A stretch of 64,000 nucleotides of DNA, taken from contig JACONQ010000004.1 in the NCBI GenBank assembly GCA_014281115.1, positions 372,001 to 436,000 on the forward strand, written 5' to 3'. Source of the DNA: Laburnicola sp. R22_1. Taxonomy: Eukaryota > Ascomycota > Dothideomycetes > Pleosporales > Didymosphaeriaceae. The translations under genes and the position numbers were made by a program. How positions within the stretch are numbered: position 1 is the stretch's first letter; the number at the start of each line of letters is the position of its first letter. The notes beneath the pieces are model-generated. The model did no database searches. It was not told where the DNA came from and saw only the letters and a list, made by a program, of their open reading frames with translations. Below are positions 9,590-20,468 of this stretch, one piece after another.

Positions 9590-11547
9590 ATGGAGGCTCT
9601 CCCGGCTTCTCAGAAGCGCGCCCACGCCGACGAAGATGTTGAGCCATGCGTCTCAACACCAAACAGAGCCGCCGCTTCGAGCACGTCCACGCCATTGACC
9701 ATCCTCTCATCAATGGATACGCCGTCGCCCCTGAAGAAGATCAAGATTCAGAGCATCACACCATCAAGCAGTAACAACTCTATCGCTGGACAAGCTCCCG
9801 ACGCAACACAGCCTGCACCCACCTCTGGCACTCCACAACCCGCCAAGAGGAAGAAGTTGACGGCACAAGAGAAAGAAGAACAACGCATCGAGAAAGAAGC
9901 CAAAGCCAAAGAGCGTGCCGAGAAGAAAGCCCAGAAGGAAGCAGACGACAAATTGAGGGCAGAACAGAAGGCTCAGAAGGAGGAGGAAAAACGTGTCAAG
10001 GACGAGGAGAAGCGCAAGAAGAACGAAGAGAAAGAGGAGAAGAAACGTGCAAGGGAGCTTAAGCAGCAGCAGGAAGAGGAGGAGAAGCGAAAGAAAGAGC
10101 GGGTGGGTTTTTCGACTCCGTACAACTTCCTGTTTAAAGATTTACTAACAGTTTGTATAGTCTCAGATGAAGTTGAATGCGTTCTTCACTAAGCCCAAGG
10201 TCGCGACAGAAGCCACGGCAAAGACCACGGTAGACCCTATCCCGAACTCCTCCACAGGCCGAACATCTTTTTCTACGCACGCTGAGGAGACCATGACTAA
10301 CTTGGCGCCTCCGTCACCTCAGAAGGCTATAGTAAAGAATGCTCAGTCAGACTACGAACGGTTCTTCCTCCCCTTTTGTCCTCCGCCACACGCCATGGTC
10401 GCACCCTGTAACGCCTTTCTCAGCACCCCAGAGGACCTTGCTGCGGCCCGAACGCGCCTCGACATGATCATAGCACAAGAGGACGTCGAAATGGAGTCTA
10501 TGAGCCTTGAGTCCCTTCGATCAATATTTCCTAAGCGACGTCGAGGACTGGAGACCAAGACCATCATGGAGATCGTTGACCATGTTAACGGCTCGGCTGC
10601 CAACCCCATCGACTTGACCAAAGATAACAACGCGAAGCCGCTGGACTTGTTGGCACAGGTTCCGATGAAGTATTTACACTTTGGCGAGGACGTCCGGCCT
10701 CCCTATTACGGAACATACACAAAGGCTTATAGCCCTCGCCAGGAGCGTAGGCTCGCTCGGAAGCCTCTTTGCCGCGGTCTCCCCGACGTAAACTATGACT
10801 ACGACTCAGAAGCCGAGTGGGATGAGCCGGAAGAGGGCGAAGATCTTGATTCGGAGGGCGAAGAGGATCTTGACGAAGAAGGCGACGAGGATATGGATGG
10901 CTTTCTCGACGATGAGGATGATTCTGATCTCAAGCGGAGACTCCTCAACGGCGATCAAGAACCAGTCAGCACTGGCCTGTGCTGGGAGGATGCTGGTGGT
11001 GTTTCGCGGCTGAACGATGGCTCCGGTGCAATATCCACTGAGTTCAAGGAATTCCGAATGGGCTTCCTACTAGGTACGTGCATTCCTGATCCTAGGATAC
11101 CCTAATACTGACATGGACACAGCACCTCAACCACAGTCCATCGATCCCTTCTCGACCGCCTACTGGGCATCTGAGCCTTCCACTACTCAGACCGTCACAC
11201 AGACCACGATCAAGAGTGACCAATTAAACGGGACGATGAATCCCCCTCGACTTCCTCTGACCACTCGCCCTGTCAATGGTCTTTTGAACACTCTCAATGC
11301 TGCTCAGAAGACAGCTTCCGGAACCGCAGCGAAAGCTGTAAAGCCAAAGCGGATGATCTCGCCTGACCAGTTATCGGAATTCAAAGCAGAAGTTCAAGGC
11401 CAAGACCTCACCAAGATTGGCATGATTGAAGCCCTGAAGAAGAAATTCCCGAAAGTTCCGAAAGACGCTATTACTAACACCCTAACGGCCGTTGCTAAAC
11501 GGGTCGGCCCATCGGAGAAGGAGAAACGATGGGTGTTGTTCAACTAA
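9590..11547 (+). CDS. RLF2: Chromatin assembly factor 1, large subunit (p150/RLF2)
   Basis: Exons 9590-10102, 10161-11073 and 11123-11547 join in phase to 616 aa. CAF-1 deposits H3-H4 on newly replicated DNA with PCNA. In order: a disordered N-terminus; the Lys/Glu/Arg-rich KER region (about 84-172), a long single helix; a PCNA-interacting peptide QMKLNAFF directly after intron 1; the CAF1A core with YLHFGEDVRPPYYGTYTK; the acidic ED domain (YDYDSEAEWDEPEEGEDLDS onward); and a C-terminal winged-helix domain (SPDQLSEFKAEVQ to KRWVLFN) that binds DNA. All the expected parts are present. The start at 9590 (MEALPASQKR) is chosen over 9314 because the extra N-terminal piece is not protein-like. 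Confidence 0.94.
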
Positions 11548-12811
11548 AAATTTCATGTTGTAATTTAGCATCGTTATTGGGCGTAATGGGCGAAATGCTG
11601 GTATTCCTTTCGCCACTGGCGCAAAAGCGATACATGGCGCATATGATCACCGGTTTCATGAAAACGCTGGATAGGCAGCGGGCATTGTGAAGCGTATCAC
11701 CATCTTTCAATAGTTCTATTGGATTGGGAGGAGGGACCAACGGGTGGATATTTGTAGCTATAGATGGTACATAGGTTCAATGTGCATGGGTCATATTGAT
11801 GCCGGAGACTATAAGCGTGACTGTAACAATCAAGGCAAAGTATGTGGGTCGGCCGTGGTGCCTTGTCTCTGGAATGGAGCGCACGGTCACACAATACTCG
11901 TCTCACAAGCAAGAACGGATAGGTGGTGGGACCCGTTGTAAGCGCCGCAGGACGGGCCGCGCTATGCTTATTCGAGTGCTACGTACATGGAGGGACAGCG
12001 CCCTTGCGCTGTACTCCACTTGCCACATCACTGCTGCAACAGTCTCAGAGCAAACGAGGGGAGCGAGTCGGGAGTTTACCCTTCTGGATGTGGAATGCAC
12101 GTCATACGTCAAAGAATGTACTATCTATATGCTAGCCGGTTCCGAGCGTAGCAAGTAGATTGCAGATGCGGGGAAGGTGGTCATGAGAATTCTAGGGGCA
12201 CGAAAAAAGAAGTGGACCGATAGACGCTGGGAACTTCGCATTGAAGTCTGACAGTGAAAGGCGTTAAGAAGCTGCCGTGTAATATCGGGTGGCCCAAGCG
12301 GCAACGGCGGCCAATCGCTGCTTTTTGGTAGCGCTGGGATCAGATCTATTTTGGTACCAACGAGCAACCGCTGCCCAATCGCTTGCTAGCATCCTTGCGG
12401 CGGAGAGGACCATCTTTCTTCCGTGCTAGGCCGCGTCTTCCAGGCGCCCACGCCATCCGGGTGGTTGGAACGACACCCATCAAGGCGCCAGCCGAATAAC
12501 CAAACTCCAGACCCCAGCTCGACGCTGATCCTGTACTCCACGAGCAAGAATAGCAGCACTGTCATCTGACTGGCCGCCGTCTTGCTGCCAAATCTTAGCA
12601 CCATGGTGGCGAGAACATGTAGAGTCTACAAAGACACCGTCCTGCCATCCGCATCGCGCTCCGACAGGCGAGGCTTCTGCAGACACTGATTTCGTCTTAT
12701 CTCAGACCCGCTTGCTGTTCTATGTCCTCGTGCAACTTCGTGCGTTGACTACATTCGCCTTGCTTTCTTCCATCTCTTCGCTTGCTGGACTCAAGTGTTT
12801 GTTCTTCGACC
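11548..12811. other. Intergenic, nothing recognised
   Basis: This 1.26-kb stretch holds the 3' flank of CAF-1 p150 and the 5' flank of the next gene. Short frames on both strands (for example 12125-12367 minus) have no recognisable domain and no splice partners. No RNA gene or repeat was seen. Confidence 0.5.
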
Positions 12812-14334
12812 ATGGCGTCGCTGGCTTTCTATCTTTCTGCAACGGTGCTGTTGGCTAAGTCATCGGTCGCTTTCAACTGCTCGATACCGCCTATATACGT
12901 CGACATTCACAAGAGAGCCGTTCATGATTCTCCTGTCTTCCAGTATGGTTCCTTTATCGGTGTAGGGACGCCCGCGCAGAACCACTCTCTCTGGCCATCG
13001 TTATCTCGGAACCAGACCTCGTTTGGCTCTCGCGCATACTGCGAGGAAGGAAACAGTACACTCAGGGACTGTGATGTATCAACGGGTGGCTTCTTCAGCT
13101 CACAAGAGTCGACTTCGTATGTCCAATGCAGCAGCCCTGGTCGCTCTCATCATTCGCTAACATTCGATACAGCTTTTCAGAAGATAAGAATTATAAAACG
13201 TTAGACACTGGACGCAACGACACAACGAAAAGCTATTTCGGCCAGGACACGCTCCGCTTGTATACACATTACTTCGACACAGACGGCGCGTCACAAACCC
13301 TACTCGAGAACTACACCACCGAAGTACTTGAAGAAGGCTCTACAAGGCCAGGGATTGCTGCCATAGGTCTATCGTCAACTGTACTTCGCGACCTCGCTGC
13401 AAACAACCTGATTTGTGCGAAGACGTATTCACTCTATATTGGTCACGGCTTTGACCGTGCCGGCGGTGTTATTAACGGCAGCAATGTCTTCGGAGGCTAC
13501 GATGGCGGCCGCTTCATCGATCCCGTCCATAAATACTCCATGAACATTGACAACATGAATCCGATGAGCGTCCGCGTCAAAGACATCATCATAAGCGAAA
13601 CCAACGAACCTAAGGCCAATGTCTCTCTCTTTGATACCGCGAAGTTCCCATCCATGGAGTCCCGCCCCGATAAGTTCGAAGCCCAGATCACAACCGACCA
13701 GTACCCGCTCTCGCTGCCCTACGAAATAACGCAGAACTTCATCTCGCACCTCAATGCCGAGCAAGATAACACCTGGGGCGACGACTCGCTCAAGCTCAAG
13801 AAGCCCTTCAACGGCTCTCTCACCATCGTCCTCGACGACGGCTTCACAGTCACCCTTCCTCCCTCTGTCCTCATGAATGCCTCGAACATCACACCCGTCC
13901 AGTCTCGCGCGAAAGACTCCACGGCGCCCTTCTACCTCTCTACCGCCTTCCTCACCCAGGTCTATCTCATGGCAGACTTCGAGTCTCAAAACTTCTTCCT
14001 CGCAACCGCTGTCCAGGAAAACAACATGGTGATGCCCACACCATTCTGTCCAAAAGCCACGCCGACCGCATACCAACGACCCAATTCGAACGTGTTCGTC
14101 AAGCAGGGCCTCATCGGGGCGATCATCGGTGGCATAATAGGCGGCATCGGCATCGGCATTTGTGCGTACTGCTTTGTAGCGAGCTGCAGGAGAAGGGTAG
14201 CCGAAAGGCGGATCGAGAAGCGCATGCAAGATAGCAATAAGGCGGCTAAGATGGCACAGTTTGAGGTCGAGGAGGCTCCGGAGTTTGATCCGCCTCCGAA
14301 GAGTGCGACGCCCTTCTTTTGGAGAAAGTTATGA
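12812..14334 (+). CDS. Pepsin-like (A1 fold) membrane protein lacking the first catalytic motif
   Basis: Exons 12812-13116 and 13173-14334 (56-nt intron) join in phase to 488 aa. The start ATG (CGACCATGG) opens a signal peptide (MASLAFYLSATVLLAKSSVA). The luminal part has aspartic-protease-like landmarks: YGSFIGVGTPAQNHSLWPS where the first lobe would carry DTG, IAAIGLSSTVLRDLAANNLI, and SLYIGH leading to NVFGGYDGGRF. The first active-site Asp-Thr/Ser-Gly is absent (LWPSLSRN). Several N-glycosylation sites are visible. Near the C-terminus a Gly/Ile-rich membrane helix (LIGAIIGGIIGGIGIGICAY) is followed by a basic and then acidic cytosolic tail. Likely a cell-surface, non-catalytic A1-family protein; substrate or ligand unknown. 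Confidence 0.8.
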
Positions 14335-14919
14335 TGGGGCATGTCGTAGCGTGTTTCTATTATACCCGAGCTGCTGCAAATTTATAGCTCATTTTTCTGT
14401 TCTTCTGTATATATGTTACTACTGAATCTAGGTTCAACAATACATTTGCGACGTCTCCTCAAATATTATGATTGCAACAATGTTTGTTATGGGGTGCGAT
14501 ACTGACAACGGGGACAGGGACAGCATAGTGATGAATTAACACCGGCATGAGCTCTGCTCACGTAGACTTATTCGTTGACTCGCTGTTAAGCAGGAAAAGT
14601 TCGTTGAGTTGGGTACAACCACTCGAAGTAGGATCTATTACAGTTAAGGAACGTCAAATTCAGAACTGTCTATCGAGCATCAGCCGTCAAGCCGACCACT
14701 CCCCTCCCACCATCCTAGCATCACACACCGACTCAACGCTACTCCACCAAAACAGCCTCACTCTCTACATTAATAATATCCATTAAGCACTACTACTATA
14801 TCTATTACAACCCCCATGCTAAACAAAACAGCACTACAAACGCCCAAATGAGAATCCCAGTCCAAAAATCCCAAAAAAAAATTTAAAAAATTTAGCAGCA
14901 CACCATCCCCTCAACCCCC
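14335..14919. other. Convergent intergenic region
   Basis: 3' flanks of two convergent genes. An A-rich stretch lies at about 14873-14895. No gene or RNA was seen. Confidence 0.5.
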
Positions 14920-17900
14920 TCATCTCATAAACCCATCCGCATCATACAAACTCCCCGGCGTCCCTTCCACCCCACCCCCACCACTCGCTGGACAAACCTG
15001 AATCCTCACATTCGGCGTCCCAACCCCCAACACGCTCCTCTTCGCACCCCGACTCCCCCCAGCCGCCACACCACTTTCCCTCCTCGCCCCCCTCGCATCC
15101 TGTTCTTTCCCACACGACATATCCTCCTGGCTAGGCGGCTCGTCCTTCGCGACTTCGAAGGTGCGCTTGCGCGGGGAGCGGGTGCGCGGGGTGGATGAGG
15201 ACAGGGGGGACGAGGAGAGCGGGACGAAGCGCTGTTTGGGTTTGTTGGGGGAGTTTGGGGCGTGTGTGGGGTGCGGGGGCGTGGAGGTCGAGAATTTTTC
15301 GCCGTCGTCCCATATGCTGGAGCTGCGATTGTGCAAGGTTGGGGTTGTGGTTGTGGTTGGGGGCGGAGTTGCGGCGTGGGGAGTGGGAGGGAGACTTGAG
15401 AGGGCGTTTGGTGGTGTCGGTTTGGGTGGTGTAGACGGTGGGTCTCGCGGTTTAGTCGTCGTCGTGGTTGTGGTTGTGGTGTTTGGTAGAGAGGCGCTCT
15501 TTCCGTCGGTCAAGTCTAGCATCGTAGCGCCCTCGTCCCAGTCGTTGAGGAGGTCGTCGACTAATTTCCGGCCCTTTTCTTCGTCCAATAACGCCTCGTT
15601 GTCGTCTTCGTCGTCCATGTCTAGGTCTTCGAGGAAGCTCTCGTCTCCGGGGAGCTGGATGCTGTCTTCGCGGCCGAGGTGGAGATATCTGCGCTCTGCG
15701 CGCCCGCCTTTCTTCGTGTCCGAGTTCATTCGCCGCAGGGTTTGGATCGAGGAGCGGAGCGAGCGTGGTGGAGGGTTGCGCGGTCCGCAGGGCGAGAGAC
15801 TAGGCATGTTGGCAAAATTTATGGTTGGGGTTGGGAGTTGTTTGTGTGCGGGGCGAGGGGAGCATGGTGGAATTGGGAATGGGACAGAGGATGGAGACGG
15901 TGAGGGACAGCGAGAGCTGGGCGACGAATGCGTAGAGAGGCCTGGGGGTTTGAGACCTTTCTGAGAACTTTGCCGCCCATATGTTGGCGACGGCATTGTG
16001 GTATCCTGTAGAGGGGGGCTTGATGGGAACGCGGCATCAAGAAGTGGCTGGAATGTAGAAACTGCAGAAGCGGGGCTTGTGGGCATGCTATTTCGGTCAG
16101 AAGTTGAAGTCTGGAGTATGCTGCCGCGCTTGTTGTCGAATGGACTGGTCAAGCTTGTGAATGCGTCTTTGCTGAGGATGGCAGGGTCGATGGTGTCCAA
16201 AGGTTCCTCAGGGATGGTGGTGTCCCTAATTGGTAGATGGTACGCCGGAGGCTTCTGGGGAGCTATGAGTGTGGGCGACCGAACAGTCTTTGGCGAACAT
16301 GGCGGCGAGTCGAGGTCTTCAGACCTATGTCGTTCATAATCCGCGGTGCGAGTTGTCTGTGCTGATGACTCTTCTGTGATGGCTGAGAAGGGCGAGGAAA
16401 AGTTCCGAGCGATGCCCGTAGTTGGCGTTTGGAAATTCATATACGGAAATTCGGGGTCGTGCTCCTCGACCAATAGAGGCCTCCCTGGAGATGAATTGAT
16501 ATCAAGGAGTATTTCGAACGGAGAAGATGGTACAGATACCTCATCGCACAGCCTTGAATACTCATTGGAAGGTCGCGACAGAGCAAACGTGGGTGGTGAT
16601 GAACTCAAGGTGTTAGATTGTGGAAGATTGTGACATGGACTCGGAAATGTTGGTATACTAAAGATGGATCCTGTACTCATCCTATGTTTATCTTGGTGGG
16701 CGGAACCTGGCAGAGCATGGTTGTTGCGTCTCCTGACTGGTGTACCAACTGGGCCATGATCATAGTTCGCCATAGATAATGTAGGTGAGCTGGCAGTAAG
16801 TGAAGCGCGTATGCTCGTGGCATTGAATTTGAGGTCTGGCGCAAAGGTTGAAGCGCTCGGGGGTCGAGGTAGAGAGCGGGTGGTCGAGAAGGCAAGTCCA
16901 AAGTTATGCATCTTTCCAGCTCTGGCATTCGGGGACTCTTCTTGAATGTCGTGAATCGCCGCCGGGCTTGGTGAGCGGCTAGGTGGTCCAAGCGTAGTTG
17001 ATATGAGAGAGAAGCGGACACAATTCTGTCGTCTGTGCCCTTTGCGAGCGCTTGGACTGCCTTTTAGAGCTGATGGCTTACCGGCACACATTGGTGTAGG
17101 ATCCCATTGAAACGGGTTACCATTGCTGCTTCTCCTGGAGGATGCCTCTGTAGAGGCTTGCGAAAGCTGGCGCTTTGGGCCACCTTGGTTTCCAGAACCA
17201 CTTTGCACAATGGAAAACCGTTTTCTGCGATCCTCGGGAGACCCAGATGAAGAGACATAAGAACCCGACTTCCGCTTCGGGGTCGCCAAGTTGCGTACTG
17301 CCAAAGGACTGCAGACAGGTGAAGGGACTTTGTTTAGTTTTACAGACTCTGCGGTCGTCAACTTGCCGACGGACTGCAAGCTGGAGGAATTGGTGAGGTT
17401 AGAACTTCGCTTTTCAGCTTGCGAGTCAGCCTGTGTGGGAGGCGCCACGAAACCGAAACGCGTTGTGCTATTCTTGATCGGACTTGGTGATGACTGATTC
17501 TTGCCGTGAAGCGTTAATGTGTCGCGAATGGGCCTTGGTCCGCCAGGCGTAGTGTTTTCCCAGTCCCGCTGCGTCATCTTCTGCACACGGGAGTTAGACG
17601 TCCGCATAACTGGGCTCGACTGAGTGATCAGTATGGAGCTGCCTGTTGATTCAAAGCTCGAGATTGAAAGACGCGAGGGATTCCGACTAAGGAGACTGCG
17701 CCTGCGAGCCTCAGACTTGATTCGCGCAACCTCTAAAGGGAGAATAGGCAAGCCACTTTCCGGAGGATTGCCCGATGCCTGACTGCACATGCTCGTTGAT
17801 CTTGCGTGAAGCATTGGACGTGGAAGCCGAGTCATGTTTCCAGATTTGTTTTTGATGGGAATCTCTGCCACCGATTGCGATCGGTTAGCTCGCGTCAAGT

Positions 17901-18603
17901 TTTCCGGTTTGGAGACAGGTTTAGCAGTCAAGCTTCGTCGGAGCAGCTCTGGTCGTGGGTCTTCGACTTGGGCCTCCTTCTCCTGTCCTAGAGTGCGGAA
18001 GGGAGGATGATGCTGAAGCAGAGATTGATCCGAAGATGGACGACTCAGACTCGCCCTAGGAGACGAGGATCCATTCCCCAGCGGTCCGCTGAGGACAGGC
18101 ACTAGTGGTGAAGGTTTGGGGCTCTCGATGACGGTAGAGAGGACGGGTACCCTGATCTTCCTCATATGAATTGCTCTCCCAGATGCTCGGCGCCCTAGAA
18201 AAGGCCACGAGAGGCGCTTGTGTTTCGCTACAAAGCCTGCAGGTTTAGGTGGCGCGTAATGTGGTGGGATAGACGGCGGTTCTTGAGGACTGATGGTCTC
18301 CACAGATGGCAGATTCCCCCAGCCCGACTTCGAATTGAATGGTAGGATATTGTTCCGTCGCAGCACCGCGCGTGGCTTCGTTATCGAGTTGCGTTTCGCA
18401 TCTTTCTGTGTTTGCGCTATTGCTACCCCTCGCTCTTCAAGATCCGCCATTTTTCGATCGTGCTCTCGACGGTGTCGGACCATGAGAACTACGAGAAAGA
18501 CACAAAGCCCTAAAATGAGTACTCCCATGCCTGCGCAAATGGCCGCGAGCGCAGTGATGCTCAGCTGCACAGTGTGCGCGCCACTCATCCTGGTCGATAG
18601 CAT
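14920..18603 (-). CDS. Membrane-anchored, mostly disordered protein of unknown function
   Basis: 1,227 aa in one exon. A single membrane helix lies near the N-terminus (about residues 13-42, ALAAICAGMGVLILGLCVFL), then a basic stop-transfer (RHRREHDRK). After that come about 1,150 residues rich in Ser, Pro, Arg and Thr with no recognisable fold. Numerous SP/TP and RRxS-like sites suggest heavy phosphorylation. An acidic patch (DLDMDDEDDNEALLDEEKG) lies near residue 1000, followed by a Thr run. A signal-anchor with a long cytosolic tail fits fungal cell-cortex or septum-associated scaffolds, but this is only an analogy. A second ATG five codons in (MSGAHTV) could also be the start. I do not recognise the family. 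Confidence 0.8.
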   Translation of the reverse strand: MLSTRMSGAHTVQLSITALAAICAGMGVLILGLCVFLVVLMVRHRREHDRKMADLEERGVAIAQTQKDAKRNSITKPRAVLRRNNILPFNSKSGWGNLPSVETISPQEPPSIPPHYAPPKPAGFVAKHKRLSWPFLGRRASGRAIHMRKIRVPVLSTVIESPKPSPLVPVLSGPLGNGSSSPRASLSRPSSDQSLLQHHPPFRTLGQEKEAQVEDPRPELLRRSLTAKPVSKPENLTRANRSQSVAEIPIKNKSGNMTRLPRPMLHARSTSMCSQASGNPPESGLPILPLEVARIKSEARRRSLLSRNPSRLSISSFESTGSSILITQSSPVMRTSNSRVQKMTQRDWENTTPGGPRPIRDTLTLHGKNQSSPSPIKNSTTRFGFVAPPTQADSQAEKRSSNLTNSSSLQSVGKLTTAESVKLNKVPSPVCSPLAVRNLATPKRKSGSYVSSSGSPEDRRKRFSIVQSGSGNQGGPKRQLSQASTEASSRRSSNGNPFQWDPTPMCAGKPSALKGSPSARKGHRRQNCVRFSLISTTLGPPSRSPSPAAIHDIQEESPNARAGKMHNFGLAFSTTRSLPRPPSASTFAPDLKFNATSIRASLTASSPTLSMANYDHGPVGTPVRRRNNHALPGSAHQDKHRMSTGSIFSIPTFPSPCHNLPQSNTLSSSPPTFALSRPSNEYSRLCDEVSVPSSPFEILLDINSSPGRPLLVEEHDPEFPYMNFQTPTTGIARNFSSPFSAITEESSAQTTRTADYERHRSEDLDSPPCSPKTVRSPTLIAPQKPPAYHLPIRDTTIPEEPLDTIDPAILSKDAFTSLTSPFDNKRGSILQTSTSDRNSMPTSPASAVSTFQPLLDAAFPSSPPLQDTTMPSPTYGRQSSQKGLKPPGLSTHSSPSSRCPSPSPSSVPFPIPPCSPRPAHKQLPTPTINFANMPSLSPCGPRNPPPRSLRSSIQTLRRMNSDTKKGGRAERRYLHLGREDSIQLPGDESFLEDLDMDDEDDNEALLDEEKGRKLVDDLLNDWDEGATMLDLTDGKSASLPNTTTTTTTTTKPRDPPSTPPKPTPPNALSSLPPTPHAATPPPTTTTTPTLHNRSSSIWDDGEKFSTSTPPHPTHAPNSPNKPKQRFVPLSSSPLSSSTPRTRSPRKRTFEVAKDEPPSQEDMSCGKEQDARGARRESGVAAGGSRGAKRSVLGVGTPNVRIQVCPASGGGGVEGTPGSLYDADGFMR

Positions 18604-20468
18604 CGGTTCTGATTCAGCTTCTTTCGATGGAACGAGTTGATGTATTCGCCGTTGCGCCAGTGTACGTCAATGGACCGTTGCGGCGTCAGCGCAAATTTGT
18701 CGTCTGTCGTATAAGTGTGCGCGCGTTGCCCTGTCCACTGTAGAGAATCCTTTCCCCCTTCTTACCTCTCTTTTCGTCTCACCAGCTCAGATAGACCTCG
18801 AAGTCACAATGGCGCAGCGCAATCGCGGCAAAAGCGTTTACCCTACAAGAGGAATTTGCAGGTAAACATATTCTTCCAGCTGTCTTAGTGGCATTGAGTG
18901 GTCGTCACAACAAGTTACGTGGAATGGAGGAAGATATGGAAAAAACAACAAAGTCCTAGCAAGGGAGTAGAGAGGAATGCAGCTCACTCCTCGCCAGAAG
19001 TTATCAATGAAGCGCGGAGAAGGCGGGTTCTAGATTTTGTTGAGTGCAAGCTCTCAGCGTCTGTATCTGAATCTTGGGGCGTGCGATTGATGTTGTGGTG
19101 TTTACAGCCTTGTGAGAAGTTGCCATGTAGTTCGGCTGCAAACCTTTCGCGCTTCCCAACGACTGATAATCTGCACACGATACCTGTCCCATGCATACTC
19201 AACAGGAACAGGAACATGTTCTGCGTCAGTATCACGAGGCCCAAGGAATAAATAACCATAATTGAAATAGGCCGACAACAGGGCGCAGGGCGACTCAAAC
19301 TCTGGCTGCGATACAGCAAATAAAGCATAAAAGACCCAGACATGATCGTCCCGAAATAGAGACCAGGACTGCGCGTTCCATAGGCCTGGAATATGGCTCT
19401 CCCGTGCGGGGCGAAAGGTCAAGGCCAACGTGGTGTCGCAGACGAGGGACGGCGAATCCGCGTAACTGGAATTGACTCGGATAACCCGGATTGATGTCTT
19501 GGAAGTTGAATCAGTCGATGCGCTTGATGATGAGCTTCGAGAGGAGAAAGTAAAACGCCAGGCGCCCTGATTATAGGAGAACTTGATTAGTCAGCGAGAA
19601 GTTGGCATACGTCAACTTCCGTTGGGCATCTCGAGGTTGCTTTTCAGCGATCAAAAAAATAACTCGTATCATCTGTACTCATTAGAGCGCTCGAAAGTCC
19701 TCATTCCAATTGAGCAGGCGTACCTATGTTTCTTCCTAGATAACAGACTCGTCTTGCCTAAGCAGCAGCATGCAGCACAGCAACATTGCGACTTCCTCCT
19801 TCAAATGTTGAGTTCGTCATAGGTGATACCAGCCCAATTCGGGTCCTCGCGAAACACAGAGAGGCGTAACACAGGACGGAAGCACATGATCATGCCTCCC
19901 CAGTATCCATGCGAGAAGAAGAGAAAAAAGTGGTTGAGTTGACTATAAACGAATATGGAATAAATGAATAAATGAATGAATGAAAGCAGCAAGCACACGG
20001 CCCTTACCACTAAACCGTTGCCCAAAGTACAAAATCAAATCTACAAGCCCGATCAATAAACGCAACAATAAAGGAGTATGAAGGAAACCACGACGAAGCT
20101 CAGCAGACAAACTCAGACCAGAGACCACCTCTAGTCTAAAACTTTTACGCATGCGGAATCGGCTCTGTCCCTGGCGAATGTGAAAAAAACCAGCCATGAT
20201 GCAGATTCTCTCTCTTTCCTTAAAAATATTCCACAATGTTTATCTTTATGCAAAGCACGCAAAACCAAGATAAACCGATATAGACAGCCCCGTAGCGGGA
20301 CCATACGTGGGGACCTCATCGTACCGCTCGTATCTCCCCGTACCCACTCGTATTCGGTCCGACAACCCATCGAATCCCCCTAAAAACTCCAGTGAAATGC
20401 CGCTCCAGACGCAAATGCACAATGCCATTTCCCATATAAACCACCCGCCTACCTTTGATTCAAAAACC
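18604..20468. other. Long intergenic region with a possible unresolved minus-strand gene
   Basis: Two overlapping minus-strand frames between about 19560 and 18984 look partly protein-like. One reads GAWRFTFSSR, then VNSSYADSPSLVCDTTLALT, and runs to 19102. The other, ending at 18984, has a hydrophobic helix (SIMVIYSLGLVILTQNMFLF). A good intron signature (GTATGC, CTGAC/CTAAT, CAG) precedes the first near 19563, but I could not build an uninterrupted model. A further frame ends at about 19801 with FREDPNWAGITYDELNI. A retroelement-like tail sits at 19936-19985. Treat any gene here as unproven. Confidence 0.35.
19936..19985 (+). repeat. Retroelement-like tail with a (TGAA/TAAA) run
   Basis: It reads GAGTTGACTATAAACGAATA followed by repeated AATGAATAAATGAATGAA. 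The same TTGACTATAAA-type core occurs at 27831-27850 and, as TCAACTATAAACAGATATGA, at the 3' end of the insertion at 29146-29377. Confidence 0.6.

Noticed and set aside
13429..14229. 266-codon minus-strand frame
   Set aside because: Antisense shadow of the pepsin-like gene, whose product has a signal peptide, fold landmarks and membrane helix.
15161..15964. 267-codon plus-strand frame
   Set aside because: Antisense to the long disordered protein; low-complexity Val/Gly runs.
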